From Littorina saxatilis (taxonomy: Eukaryota > Mollusca > Gastropoda > Littorinimorpha > Littorinidae), in NCBI RefSeq assembly GCF_037325665.1, contig NC_090253.1, positions 4,791,294-4,855,293 of the forward strand: a stretch of 64,000 nt of DNA. Reading direction: 5' to 3'. Below are positions 1 to 10,723 of this stretch, one piece after another. Made by a program: the position numbers and the translations under genes. The notes under the pieces are model-generated. The model was not told the DNA's origin and did no database searches. It saw nothing but the letters and a program-made list of their open reading frames with translations. Within the stretch, counting starts at the first letter, position 1. Each line of letters opens with the position of its first letter.

Positions 1-130
1 AGAACGCAATGCAATTTTTCAGCAAGACCGTATACTCGTAGCATCGTCAGTCCACTGCTCATGCATGGCAAAGGCAGTGAAATTGACAAGACTAGAGACT
101 CGCTATTGCTCCTATGAGGGGAAGAAATGA
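1..130 (-). repeat. Truncated end of a ~1-kb interspersed repeat
   Basis: Bases 1-105 closely match part of the repeat seen whole at 44617-45495 (the stretch with actcgtagcatcgtcagtcc) and, inverted, near the right end of 40284-41330. It is the same family, cut by the window edge and by the next repeat. Confidence 0.7.
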
Positions 131-556
131 AGAATGAAAAATTAACTGGACAGGTGCACATCTTCACAGTCACAGGAGTGCACATGCACGACATCGTCTT
201 CCTGCCCCCTCCCATCTCGGAGCTTTGGCGATCACAGACAGACACACACACACACCCACACACACACATCTAGGCTATACATATAAATAAAAGAGAGTGT
301 CTGTCTGTCTGTGTGTGTGTGTGTGTGTGTGTGTCTGTCTGTGATCGCCAAAGCTCCGAGAAGGGAGGGGGCAGGAAGACGATGTCGTGCATGTGCACTC
401 CTGTGACTGTGAAGATGTGCACCTGACCACAAGGCCACCGCCGCTGCCGCTGCGCTGCCAGCCCTCCAATCCTCCTCCGCCCCCCCCCCCCCCCCCGAAG
501 AGAGAAACTTTTAGTTGTGGCTTGGCTCTTCTAAAAAAAAAGTAAACTTGCCCCCC

Positions 557-2100
557 TGTCACGATCTAGTGACATGGATCAAGAAAGTGTCACGCGGTGG
601 GGTGCCTTCTCTTGGTCAATTGCGATAGAAAGCGCCTGTGCGTACTGTCAACGGTTGTGAATTTTGTTGACAGCGCAGAACGAACACGAATATTTTTGTG
701 TCACTGACACGGATTTCACGTGGGTGATTTCTGCTGTGGAGGCAGAATTGTCGATAACTGAACTGGGGTATGTGACAGGGTGAGTCACGTGATTTTTGTC
801 AAGGTTGTCTGTGTGAGGACAAGTAGGCTATCGACACTCTCGAAACTCAGCAGCGAGAGAGAAGGGTCGGTGTCAGTGTACTCCTACTAGTTTGATGGTT
901 TTTCAACACGTGTGAATACTTCACTGGGTATCAACGTGCTATGCTACTTGCTAGTGAGGCTTGATAGGAACTCCATAGGACAGACCACCTTCTTCTTGAA
1001 CACATGCTGGCTGACAGACGGGGCGTCAAGATTCTCCGCTGGGCGGTTTTCACTGCATAAGGTTTCAGCGAGAGAGGAGAAGTCATTCGAAAGGAAGCGG
1101 TTTCGCTTAAGGGAGAGCTACCTACATAGGCTTGTGAGATAATAAATCATTATTTAACGCTGTTGACGAGTCTGTGTTTGTGGAATGAAATACTCTCTGT
1201 TGTTCTTTCCAGGTTGGCGCATAATTTGCTCTTTGTGACGCTAAAATACTAATCTGTATATGGTTTTTGCAGATATTGAGAGAAGGAAGGAAAATAGCTG
1301 ATTTGTTGTTGTAAAAGTCCGTTTGTGCAGGCCCACGTGCTCGATGAAATATGTCAGGGTGACATGTTTAAAGGTGGAGGTTGTTGGGTAGCTTGACATG
1401 TTTAGTGTACCGAGGCTTTTTGTTGCAGCCTTTCTGTCTTCATTTCCACCGGCTACTGGTGCTGGCTGTTATCTGCGGGACGCTACGGGAAGTGATGTAA
1501 CCAGCTAACCGGCTAACCAGCAAACCGGCTAACCAGCTAACCAGCGACTGGGTGCGGCGCCTGATGTCTCCACAGTTCCCTGCTTCGTCACCACGCTAAC
1601 CAGCACTTCATTCGACGGAGCAGTTGTGGAGACTAAAGACTAATTACAGGACGTCCACTCAGTGGCAGAAGAAAAGCTAAGTTGCACCATGTCTTAAGCA
1701 CCCTGTTTACCACCGTTGTCATCTTTTATATTTGTGATTATATTCGAGTGGTGACAACGTGGGGTGTGTGACCCCTGCATTAACTAGCACTTTTGGGCAG
1801 ATCAGCTATATTTCCCTAGCTTTACACGGGATCAGCGTGTTACTATAATTTTCTATATTCTAACTGGCATTTTGTCAGTGGCCGTGTTATTTACGTTTTG
1901 AACGTAAAAGAACATTTTTGGGAGTGAAGTCTCGAGGGAGGTGGCGAGTCATTACATAAACAGGCGTCTGAAACTTAAACTTTTGTTGTTTCCATTAAAT
2001 TGTATGACTGCGAGAGTGGATCTTGGTGTGCATGTGGTTAGTTAGTTAGAAGTAACTAACCGTTTTATAATCACCTTAAGTGATATAGTGAAACGTGACA
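557..2100. mobile_element. Probable solo LTR (fossil), about 1.54 kb
   Basis: The segment opens TGTCACGATC and closes GAAACGTGACA, the short inverted TG...CA ends typical of LTRs, and C-runs sit on both sides as a possible target duplication. An AATAAA-like signal lies near 1140. No gag or pol similarity is visible inside and no second LTR is in view, so a solo LTR is the best reading. At 1498-1548 there is a small aaccggct/aaccagct repeat. Confidence 0.4.
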
Positions 2101-2290
2101 CCCCCCCCCCCTTTCAATCCCCAGATCCGACCCCCCCACCACCACCACCCCCATTCCCACCACCACCGCCGACTCCACAACTACCACTCCCACTAGCCCT
2201 ACATCATCAACACCAACCCAACCACCATCCCCAGCACCCCCATCATCCCCCATCACCACCACACCAACCCCTTCCTTACCCCCTAAAAGA
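2101..2290. repeat. C- and CCA-rich low-complexity tract
   Basis: A poly-C run is followed by imperfect (CCA)n/(CAC)n. The proline-rich reading frame across it is a composition artefact. Confidence 0.85.
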
Positions 2291-2680
2291 AAAAAGAATT
2301 ATAGCAATCTCGATGTCATCTCTGCATGTCTACTAAAACGGCTACATTTCGTCTACAATACATCAAAGCACAAGCCGCGTCTGCATCCCTCAGCAGGTTC
2401 ACGTCATATTCCGGAGTATTCAGATCAAAGCACGAAGCCGCGGCGTATCAGCAAGTTTACTTTTTTTTTAGATGAGCCAAGCCACAACTAAAAGTTTCTC
2501 TCTTCGGGGGGGGGGGGGGGGGGGGGGGGGGAGGCGGAGGAGGATTGGAGGGCTGGCAGCGCAGCGGCGTCGGCAGCGGCGGTGGTGGTCAGGTGCACAT
2601 CTTCACAGTCACAGGAGTGCACATGCACGACATCGTCTTCCTGCCCCCTCCCTTCTCGGAGCTTTGGCGATCTCAGACAG

Positions 2681-2711
<31 letters not shown>

Positions 2712-2869
2712 GACAGACAGACACTCTCTTTTATTTATATGTATAGATTTAGAAGTGCACTGGATGCCTGCCAGGATCGCTCCCAATATCAAGGTAAACG
2801 CCCCTTTTTTTGTTTACAAGCATCTGGAATGATTGGTTATCTGAAGATTAAAGGTTGTGATCAAAGACT

Positions 2870-2953
2870 ATATCGTCGGTGAAATCGTGGGACCTCGTTA
2901 GTGACTCTTGGCGCCAAGTGACTTACGACGTCCCACGATTTCACCGACGATAT
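2870..2953. repeat. Short hairpin element
   Basis: The arm atatcgtcggtgaaatcgtg occurs at about 2870 and again inverted at about 2930-2953, with roughly 35 bp between the arms. It resembles a minimal foldback MITE. Confidence 0.6.
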
Positions 2954-3104
2954 CATTATCAATAATGAAAAGAAAAACAAGAACTCATTCTTAAACGCCA
3001 CGTCTAAAAAGTTGATCTCTTCACAAAGAGATTTTAGTTAGAATTGTCAGTCTGATATGCCCGAGACCATCGTCCTTTTACTCTGTCCCAGTCTGTATCT
3101 CTGT

Positions 3105-3238
3105 CCTTGTCTTTGTCTGTCTTTGTTTGTCTGTATGTCTGTCTGTCTGTCTGTCTGCCAATCTGTCTGTCTGGCTGTCTGTCTGGCTGTCTGTCTGTCT
3201 CTCTCTGTCTCTTTGTCTCTCTGTCTCTGTCTCGACTG

Positions 3239-3274
<36 letters not shown>

Positions 3275-3330
3275 TATGAGGATGGTGATGATAATGATGA
3301 CGACGACGACGACGGTGATGATGATTTATT
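3105..3330. repeat. (TCTG)n/(TCTC)n then (GAT/GAC)n microsatellite
   Basis: Tandem tctg units grade into tctc and then gatgatgac units. No coding signal. Confidence 0.9.
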
Positions 3331-3339
3331 CATTCAGTA

Positions 3340-3910
3340 ATAGCCTGTCCAGACTTGGAAACCGTTTTACGCTATATGCACCGCAGGCCGTTTTGTGCGT
3401 CGCGCGGGATTTTGCCGAGTGGCCACACATCGACGACTTTTTTTCACAACGCGGTATCAGTGGAGCGCAAGCGTCAAGGTCACCTGACAGGAAGGTCAAC
3501 ACGCTAGCGGTAATTTGCAAAGATGGCTGGGTACATACAAAACAGTGACAGTTGCATCGACTGCCACGCCGCGAACTTTGCGTCCCTGTTTTTGTATAAC
3601 TTGGAAAATGTATTCCACGGGGATTCGTGGCTTCTGAAAAGATCGATAAGTTCGCCGATCTGTGTCGAAGAGATACTTAGAGTCTACCCACAATCCAACT
3701 CGATCTGACGGTTGACGTCATCGCTCTGGTTTTCTCTGATTGGTCAAATTTCCGTCGTTCTATGTCTGTGTCAGAGAAATTAGAACACGCTCTATTCTTC
3801 TGCAGATAACGCTTCGCGATCATAGCCCGCACGCCGCAGCGGGACGGCCGTTTTGAGCATAAGTCAAATGTGGACAGGGTCAGCCTGGAGTGTCTGGACA
3901 GGCCTTTTCT
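3340..3910. mobile_element. Candidate MITE with GCCTGTCCAGAC ends
   Basis: The left end reads agcctgtccagac and the right end reads gtctggacaggcc, an inverted pair about 570 bp apart. The subterminal gcaggccgttttg-type blocks also correspond. No transposase is visible and the target duplication is not clear. Confidence 0.4.
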
Positions 3911-4022
3911 TATTAACTCGCGTCTCAAAGACCTGTTTTGGTCGAAGCACAATGTTGCACTTGTGTTGTTTTCTTTTATTTCTTCTTATTAGTTACTTAT
4001 TTATTGATGAATTTTGATTCAG

Positions 4023-4257
4023 CTGATCGTTTCCACGCTTCCCAGCAAACACGGACTGCTGAAAAGACTGTACAGCAAGATCAGTGGAGGAGAAATCCTT
4101 CCTGCAGTTTTCTCCCTTGCCCCCTACGGACGCCGAGCGCGTGATAAAAGTGATGCTGGAAGCCACCGATGGTCAGGTCACACTACCACAATGGCGGCTG
4201 ATCCAAGAAGCCTTCAAGCACTGTTCGCTGCCTCTGTTCATCACTCTCACGTTTCAG
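4023..4257 (+). pseudogene. NWD-like exon: end of NACHT module
   Basis: Acceptor AG at 4021-4022 and donor GT at 4258. The frame entering the exon gives LIVSTLPSKHGLLKRL; the frame leaving it gives FLQFSPLPPTDAERV and FKHCSLPLFITLTFQ. Both halves look like NACHT helical-domain sequence and are joined only by a one-base offset near 4093. Confidence 0.6.
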
Positions 4258-4739
4258 GTATGTACGTTTGAGAAAACATATGCATGCTGTGTTACGATGT
4301 GCTACGCTTATTTTCTTTTAGTCTCGTCACTCTCGCGATAACTTATGTGTTTTGACGTCCTTGGCATACGGATCATTGTGTTCATTACAGTAATTAGCTT
4401 GTTTTAATCTCCCCTCCTTTTGCCAAGTTAGATTTTGGCTGTTTCCGGGTTTGGTGAGTGAGCATTGACCTGTGAATTTCTTCTTCTTCTTGTCGATCAC
4501 ACTGGAGGCGGTTTAGACCTTTGGCGGGAGGGAGCTCCAGTCGCTGGGGGTAGACTCTGTTGATGCGCACAGTACGGCGCTGCTTAACCCTGGCGGGACC
4601 TCCATGAGTGTCGCTGGGATCTGACAATATCTTCGTGTGCATTAAGTACAGCGTTGATATAATCGCGCTAGGAAGCTGGCATTCTATTTTAAATTCAGAT
4701 GTCTACGAGAAACTCTTCTGTTTCAACTCTGGTCGCCGC

Positions 4740-5036
4740 AGGTCCGGACTACCGGGGGGGTTATTGGGGTTGCGCAATCCCCCCCCCCCCCCCTGGCCTA
4801 AACATGTGCCTCACTTATTTAAAACATTTTTTATTATTGTTTATTTTATGCCGTTTCATGCAAGGAGCGACCATTTTCCTATCTCAGAATATGACCTACC
4901 CATCAGCTTCAGGGGGCTTCGCCCCCTGACCCCACAAGGGGCTCTGCTCCTTGACCCCGTCAGGACTCGAGGAACATCCCCCTGGACCACCGCCGGCAAC
5001 CCCCCCCCCCCCTCCTCTTAGCCTAGTCCGGCCCTG
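4740..5036. mobile_element. G/C-tipped MITE (aggtccggacta...tagtccggccct)
   Basis: Ends aggtccggacta and tagtccggccct are inverted, and the interior has G and C runs and a cagggggcttcgccccctga hairpin. It lies inside the first unit of the tandem array that resumes at 5041. Superfamily not determined. Confidence 0.5.
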
Positions 5037-5040
5037 GGTC

Positions 5041-5458
5041 GTCTCGCTCGTGCTTCTCTACACCTTGCCGCTCATGGGGAGAAACTCTTCTGTTTCAACT
5101 CTGGTCGTCTCGTGCTTCTCTACACCTTGCCGCTCACGGAGAGAAACTCTTCTGTTTCAACTCTGGTCGGCGTCTCGTGCTTCTCTACACCTTGCCGCTC
5201 ATGGAGAGAAACTCTTCTGTTTCAACTCTGGTCGTCTCGTGCTTCTCTACACCTTGCCGCTCATGGAGAGAAACTCTTCTGTTTCAACTCTGGTCGTCTC
5301 GTGCTTCTCTACACCTTGCTGCTCATGGAGAGAAACTCTTCTGTTTCAACTCTGGTCGTCTCGTGCTTCTCTACACCTTGCCGCTCATGGAGAGAAACTC
5401 TTCTGTTTCAACTCTGGTCGTCTCGTGCTTCTCTACACCTTGCTGCTCATGGAGAGAA
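5041..5458. repeat. 62-bp tandem array, about 6.7 copies
   Basis: Units beginning gtctcgtgcttctctacacc start at 5107, 5172, 5234, 5296, 5358 and 5420, with a variant at 5041. Copies differ by only a few bases. An isolated partial unit at 4697-4739 shows that the MITE 4740-5036 split the array. Confidence 0.9.
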
Positions 5459-5517
5459 AGTGAGTCCATAGCTTTAAGGCGGTCCTTCATTCAGCCCGAA
5501 GTCGACTTCGCAAAGAC

Positions 5518-5975
5518 TTCGCGAAGTCTTTTTACAGAAAACTCAGTGCTAAAACTCCGTGCGGCCAGCTTCGCGAAGTCTTTTTACAGAAAACTCAGTG
5601 TTAAAACTCCGTGCGGCCAGCTTCGCGAAGTCTTTTTACAGAAAACTCAGTGTTAAAACTCCGTGCGGCCAGCTTCGCGAAGTCTTTTTACAGAAAACTC
5701 AGTGTTAAAACTCCGTGCGGCCAGCTTCGCGAAGTCTTTTTACAGAAAACTCAGTGCTAAAACTCCGTGCGGCCAGCTTCGCTAAGTCTTTTTACAGAAA
5801 ACTCAGTGCTAAAACTTCTCGTAGTCGGCTTCGCCCAGTTAATAATGATAGGCTGAAAGGCAGTCCTTAACTGAGCCTTAAGTCGACTTCCCGAAGTCTT
5901 TTTACCGAAAACTCAGTGCTAAAGCTTCGTTCGGCCAGCTTGGTGAAGCATAAGTCTTCGCGCAGTCGACTTCGC
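5518..5975. repeat. 52-bp tandem array, about 6 good copies plus decayed ones
   Basis: The unit runs from tttttacagaaaactcagtg to agcttcgcgaagtc and contains the palindrome cttcgcgaag. Copies after 5816 are degenerate. Confidence 0.85.
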
Positions 5976-6260
5976 CAAGTTAAGGACCTGCTTTACGGGA
6001 AGATCCCTGAAGACGGAGAATGGCTGCCTAAATGGCGGAGTAGAAATCGGCCATACATGTAAAAGGCAATTCGTTAGAAGATCATGTGTATTTTTTTTTA
6101 ATCATTCCTGCAGAGGGAGTATAGCCGCCTTAATGGCGCGGCATATAAAAATGAACTCGTGAAATGAAATTCGTGTGTACGTGGGAGTTGTTGCTCACGA
6201 ACGAAGAAGCAGAAGGAGAAGACAATGGGGGAAGGGATGAAACATTTGCGAGAGGGTAGG

Positions 6261-6262
<2 letters not shown>

Positions 6263-6323
<61 letters not shown>
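6263..6323. repeat. (GT)n microsatellite
   Basis: A nearly pure GT run. The flanking sequence 5976-6262 and 6324-7010 shows no convincing exon on either strand. Confidence 0.95.
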
Positions 6324-6325
<2 letters not shown>

Positions 6326-7014
6326 TGTGTATAACGTCCGTCATTATTGTTTATATAGTATTTAACTATCATCACGTACATCTGATTAATAGAGGCCACT
6401 TTACTGGTACTGCGCGAAATTGTATTGAATTTGTTTAAACGTTTATTTGAAATATCAATACATGGTAGTATTTGTTTTATTCAAATTAATTAGAACTACT
6501 GATTATACAAGAAAATAAACAATGTGAACGTAAGCTTTTCACTGCAAAAAACAAAAATGGCTGTGTGTTACTGTTGTCTTTTTGTGTGTGTAATTAATGT
6601 GTAAGTCCCTCTGCAGCACATTTCAGGTTTTTCTTGAAGAATGATTTTTCCAAAGGGCAATGCGCGTTGTTATCAAGTTGTGCTTAATTTTTATGCACGG
6701 AGGTTTTTCCATCATCTCAAAACTCTGTAATGTTCTTGTTCCTGGCACTGTTGAATTTCTTGTCGTCTTACCGTCCAGCAGCCAGGAATTGTCCATACTG
6801 TTGAAAGAGCTTGTCACTGATCAGAAATGCCATTTTGCTAGTTTTGAAGGTGTCTCGGTTAAGCTTCCTAAAGATACTTCCATAAATCACTGGTTTTCAC
6901 AATATCACACATTTTCTGTCACAAAACACACACAGAAGCTGACAGTGTTGCACGCACAATGTCACATTACGCGTTCGCTCAGAGAAGACTTGTTCGACTT
7001 CAAAATCAGTCACG

Positions 7015-7955
7015 GCGGGGATGAAGCTCAGTCGGTAGCGCGCTGGATTTGTATCCAGTTGGCCGCTGTCAGCGTCATCTTGAACACGCGGCCAGTACCG
7101 TGTAACTGGCCTTGAGACCGATCGATTCAAGGGGGGCAATCTCAGTCATCTGAAAGAGGGAAATCCAAACGCAATCCGCCTTGTTCGATTTTATGGGCAT
7201 GGACGATAGAGAAAAATAAGAAAAGCAAAATCTGGAGTCCAGTCTGGACGAAACTGCTATCAAGAACGCAGAATTGATTTTTTCTGAGTTTTTTTTTTAG
7301 CCGTTAGCGCGATTTCTCATTTCGAATTTCTCATAACTGCTGGCGGCTGCAGTGAAACCAACAAAGGGGCCTCACTCTGGAAGAGTTTCCTGCTCCGATA
7401 AACATGGCGCTTACGGCTAAAAAAAAATCAGAAAAAATCAATTCTGCGTTCTTGATAGCAGTTTCGTCCAGACTGGACTCCAGCTTTTGCTTTTCTTATT
7501 TTTCTCTATCGTCCATGCCCATAAAATCGAACAAGGCGGATTGCGTTTGGATTTCACTCTTTCAGATGACTGAGATTGCCCCCCTTGAATCGATCGGTCT
7601 CAAGGCCAGTTACACGGTACTGGCCGCGTGTTCAAGATGCTGTCAGCGTGAGTTCGTCCCCACGTTCGGCGAGAGATTTATTTCTCAGAGTCAACTTTGT
7701 GTGCAGACTCTCCTCGGTGTCCGAGCACCCCCGTGTGTACACGCAAGCACAAGACCAAGTGCGCACGAAAAAGATCCTGTAATCCATGTCAGAGTTCGGT
7801 GGGTTATAGAAACACGAAAATACCCAGCATGCTTCCTCCGAAAACGGCGTATGGCTGCCTAAATGGCGGGGTAAAAAACGGTCATACACGTAAAATTCCA
7901 CTCGTGCAAAAAAACACGAGTGTACGTGGGATTTTCAGCCCACGAACGCAGAAGA
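7015..7955 (+). mobile_element. tRNA-headed SINE interrupted by a MULE-like MITE
   Basis: The head ggggatgaagctcagtcggtagcgc has box A/B-like tRNA sequence with a Thr-TGT-like anticodon loop. It is broken at 7075 and resumes at 7640 with gtgagttcgtccccacg, then the core (caagcacaagaccaagtgcg, aatacccagcatgc) and an agaagaagaag tail. The same SINE is uninterrupted at 32261-32634, which confirms the join. Confidence 0.85.
7076..7639. mobile_element. Mutator-like MITE with ~235-bp terminal inverted repeats
   Basis: It starts catcttgaac and ends gttcaagatg. Arms 7076-7310 and 7404-7639 are near-perfect inverted copies with only a handful of differences. A 10-bp direct repeat ctgtcagcgt (7066-7075 and 7640-7649) is the target duplication. 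Long TIRs plus a 9-11 bp duplication fit the MULE superfamily. There is no transposase, so it is non-autonomous. Confidence 0.8.
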
Positions 7956-8467
7956 AGAAGAAGAAAAAATCAGTCATACGTACTTCCCCACACACGATAG
8001 AGTTAAAGGCAACGATGTTTGAAACAGGTGAATTCTTGAAAATCATAAGTTCACAATAGGTTTGAACTCGGATTTAAAATGAGGAACATGACTAGTAGGT
8101 CTAAGACATGCTGAATTCTCATGACGCACACGCAAGGAATTTACCATTGCATGAAGCATGCAGAGCCCTCATGATTGGAAATGGATGTCCAGACCTCAGT
8201 ATATGAATTTTGTGCTGTCTTTTGTTTAGTAGCTAGTTCCATGATAGATGCAGTTAACTGTCGAATCCAATTGACAACCTGGGCCAAGGCGCACGAACCG
8301 AAAATGGGTGCCACCCTAACGGGAGAGAACAAACCGAGGTATCTGATTCGTTGAAATCACAACAAATCTCAATTTCAACCAATCAAACACTGCGGCTGGC
8401 TCCCGACCGGTTGGTTACTTTCTCGTGCATCTCAGCCCACGCCTACACTTATGCAGATGGGGTTTAA

Positions 8468-9185
8468 AGGCACAGTACGCCTCCCGTAAACCATCACATA
8501 TACTGTCAGGCTTTTACACACAGTACAAACACCCTTTCATTTAAACACTCACCGCTTGAGAACATCCTAGGTGCCCTCCGTAAAGAGCGAGCAATTTTCA
8601 AAGAATTCATTTTTGCGTGGTTTATCTTACCCCTTAGCCATCATGAACCCTTGTGATCCAGTTTCCTTTTTTCACAATGTAGTAAGCTTATCTGCAATAG
8701 CACGTTATTATGTACCTCTCAATCTATACGAAACAAACGGCTGTGATTCACAAGAACTCTAGCGATGGTTTTTGACTGTTTAGAGGAACTGGTGATAGGC
8801 ATAAACCGTCGTCTGCTACGAGAACCACGACCTTGCGTGACCCTGCTTCCGGGCTTTTCTTTCTTCAAACTTTCAAAACTTCGAATTGTACTGATCTTGT
8901 CTTGATGAAAAAAGAATTCTTTTATGATTTAAGAATGTTTGTGTAACATTAACAAGCTGTCAATTTATTATTTAGATTTTAAAAGTTAGGTCTAGCGCCC
9001 AAACGCACCACGGTCCGATCTTGAGAGGAGACAATCCGCAAAATTAATTCTTTGAAAATTGCTCGCTATTTACGTAGGGCACCTAGGATGTTCCCGTTCG
9101 GTGAGCGTTCAAATGGAAGGGTGTTTGTACTGTGTGTAAAAGCCTGACAGTATCTGTGATGGTTTACGGGAGGCGTACTGTGCCT
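8468..9185. mobile_element. piggyBac-type MITE with TTAA target sites
   Basis: The ends aggcacagtacgcctcccgt and its inverse flank about 718 bp, with inverted arms of roughly 120 bp each. TTAA sits immediately outside both ends (8464-8467 and 9186-9189), the hallmark of piggyBac insertion. No transposase frame is visible. Confidence 0.75.
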
Positions 9186-9189
9186 TTAA

Positions 9190-9709
9190 CTTAATCATGG
9201 GAGATTCATCCGTCGGAAGGATGACTGGATTCAACCGACAAGTTTGAATAGGGTCATAACTCAAATTACTGTGGATGCATTTGAACACAAACAACATATT
9301 TTGTCTGTATGGTATACGTAACTGTACGTGATGGATGTACTTTGGATGCTGAACATCTAGCTAGTCAACCACAACCCATAGTAACGTCAAGGCGAATCAT
9401 CGACATTTTAAGGAGATCTGCATTTTTTTCTTATCAGACAACGATCGGCTTCGTTAGTACCAGATGCAGTTTCTCAGACAGACTCTGTACTCTTCTTCGT
9501 GTAACCCGAAGAAGGCAGCAAATGGAATCTCCCACGTTAAGTCTGTGCTAGGCTCTGTTTCATCAGGGGACGACAGAAGGCCGCATAAACACGTTAACTC
9601 TCTCAGACACAGCATGCACGCCGCCTCGTGTAACCAGAAGAAAGCAGCTCTTGGATAAAGTCTGGACTCTCGTCGTCAACGAGAAGAAGAAGAAAGCAGC
9701 ACCGATGGG
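9190..9709. other. No gene seen; 3' flank of the arrestin-domain gene
   Basis: Three loose copies of a gtaaccngaagaangcagc motif occur at about 9500, 9630 and 9680. Otherwise nothing recognisable. It may hold the 3' untranslated region of the gene at 9710-10723. Confidence 0.4.
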
Positions 9710-10723
9710 CTACAGCGGAGTGCCATACTCAAAGTCATTTGACCCCTCCTCATTCTCATCGATCTTCACCATGCGAATTTCCTGGGTCCCCTTGAAGTCC
9801 TGCTGCGGACTGTCCCGAACGGCCACAGTACCGATGATGACCTCAACGGGCACTTGGAGGTTGGAGCAGAGTCCGCTGGGCACGACGATCAGCTTGAGGA
9901 CGTAGCGCACGTCGATGAGCTGGCAGTCCCGCAGGTAGGTCGGCGGGACGTCCGGCACTTCCATGGGCAACTCGCTCCACTGGTCTGTTCCACCCGGAGG
10001 CACGCTCCCACGCTCGCAGCCTTTGCAGATCCTCGCCGTCCGCGTCACCGCGGACCCGTAGACCTTGAGCGTGGCCACCTGCTCCAGGACGACGAAGGAC
10101 CTCTTGATGTTGCGCTTGGAGGAGTTGGTGACCCGCCCCGAGATGCTCATGGCCTCCCCTGGTACGTATCCCTCGCGGGGCAGGCTGATGAAGGCGGAGA
10201 TGGTGCCGGAGTTGCAGACCAGGCTGGCCACGGCCTTCTCGCCCTCATTCTCCACCGCCTGCCTGGCTACGGGGAGCTCGTTGAGGTCCAGGACGGTATG
10301 GATGATGAACTCCTGCCTCCTGGAGTAGCTGAACTTGCCCGGGCGGTGGACGATCGCCTCCACGAAGTACACCACGGAGCCGTTCTCGTCGCCGTCGCAG
10401 TGGAAGGAGTTAGGCAAGTGGCTAGGGAGCCTGACCTTGAAGGGGTACTCGTGAAGACCCGGGGGTATCTCCACAAGCGGGCCCTCTTCTTTGGGGAGAT
10501 GACCCAACAGGACCACGTCTTTGGAGAAATAGCGCTCTTTCTGAGTGTCATAATCCCCGACAAACATCGTCACCTCTGCTCTGCCTTTGAATTTGACCCG
10601 TATGCCTTTCACTTGGAAAGTTTCGGCGTTTTCTAATACCACTTTTCCGACTACAGTTTCTCCCGGTAGGAAGTGGTTTTTGTCGTGTTCGAAGATTGTT
10701 TCGAGCTTTTTTAACTTCCCCAT
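9710..10723 (-). CDS. Arrestin domain-containing protein (ARRDC2/3/4-like), single exon
   Basis: A 337-residue frame from ATG (10721-10723) to TAG. Residues about 6-150 form an arrestin N domain (FLPGETVVGKVVLEN, VKGIRVKFKGRAEV) and about 165-305 an arrestin C domain (GYVPGEAMSISGRV, CQLIDVRYVLKLIV). Alpha-arrestins are adaptors that link membrane proteins to ubiquitin ligases and endosomes. The PPTY at about residue 265 is part of the conserved C-domain strand; the short C-tail shows no separate PPxY, so recruitment of a Nedd4-type ligase is doubtful. No intron interrupts it, unlike many ARRDC genes, which suggests an old retrocopy that remained intact. It sits antisense in an intron of the NWD-like gene. 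The ARRDC family is clear; the subtype is not. Confidence 0.85.
   Translation of the reverse strand: MGKLKKLETIFEHDKNHFLPGETVVGKVVLENAETFQVKGIRVKFKGRAEVTMFVGDYDTQKERYFSKDVVLLGHLPKEEGPLVEIPPGLHEYPFKVRLPSHLPNSFHCDGDENGSVVYFVEAIVHRPGKFSYSRRQEFIIHTVLDLNELPVARQAVENEGEKAVASLVCNSGTISAFISLPREGYVPGEAMSISGRVTNSSKRNIKRSFVVLEQVATLKVYGSAVTRTARICKGCERGSVPPGGTDQWSELPMEVPDVPPTYLRDCQLIDVRYVLKLIVVPSGLCSNLQVPVEVIIGTVAVRDSPQQDFKGTQEIRMVKIDENEEGSNDFEYGTPL

Larger units (their letters stand above)
274..2747. repeat. Long inverted-repeat (foldback) structure with GTCT/CA-rich arms
   Basis: Arms 274-550 and 2452-2747 are inverted copies of each other. Each runs from an outer tatacatataaataaaag motif through (GTCT)n/(GT)n, a block containing gcgatcgccaaagctccgag-type sequence, a poly-C/G run and gttgtggcttggc. 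A third partial copy at 146-232 forms a smaller hairpin with 345-425. This looks like two copies of a non-autonomous DNA element (possibly Helitron/Helentron-like from the microsatellite-bearing end) in opposite orientation. The class is inferred. Confidence 0.6.

Noticed and set aside
232-562. Frames rich in THTHTH/VCVCVC near the window start
   Set aside because: Translations of (GT)n/(CA)n in the foldback arms.
6660-7115. 151-codon plus-strand frame and its minus-strand partner
   Set aside because: No recognisable motif, unclear start, and it runs into the SINE at 7015; too weak to call.
9854-10636. 260-codon plus-strand frame
   Set aside because: Antisense shadow of the arrestin-domain gene, which has clear domain motifs on the minus strand.
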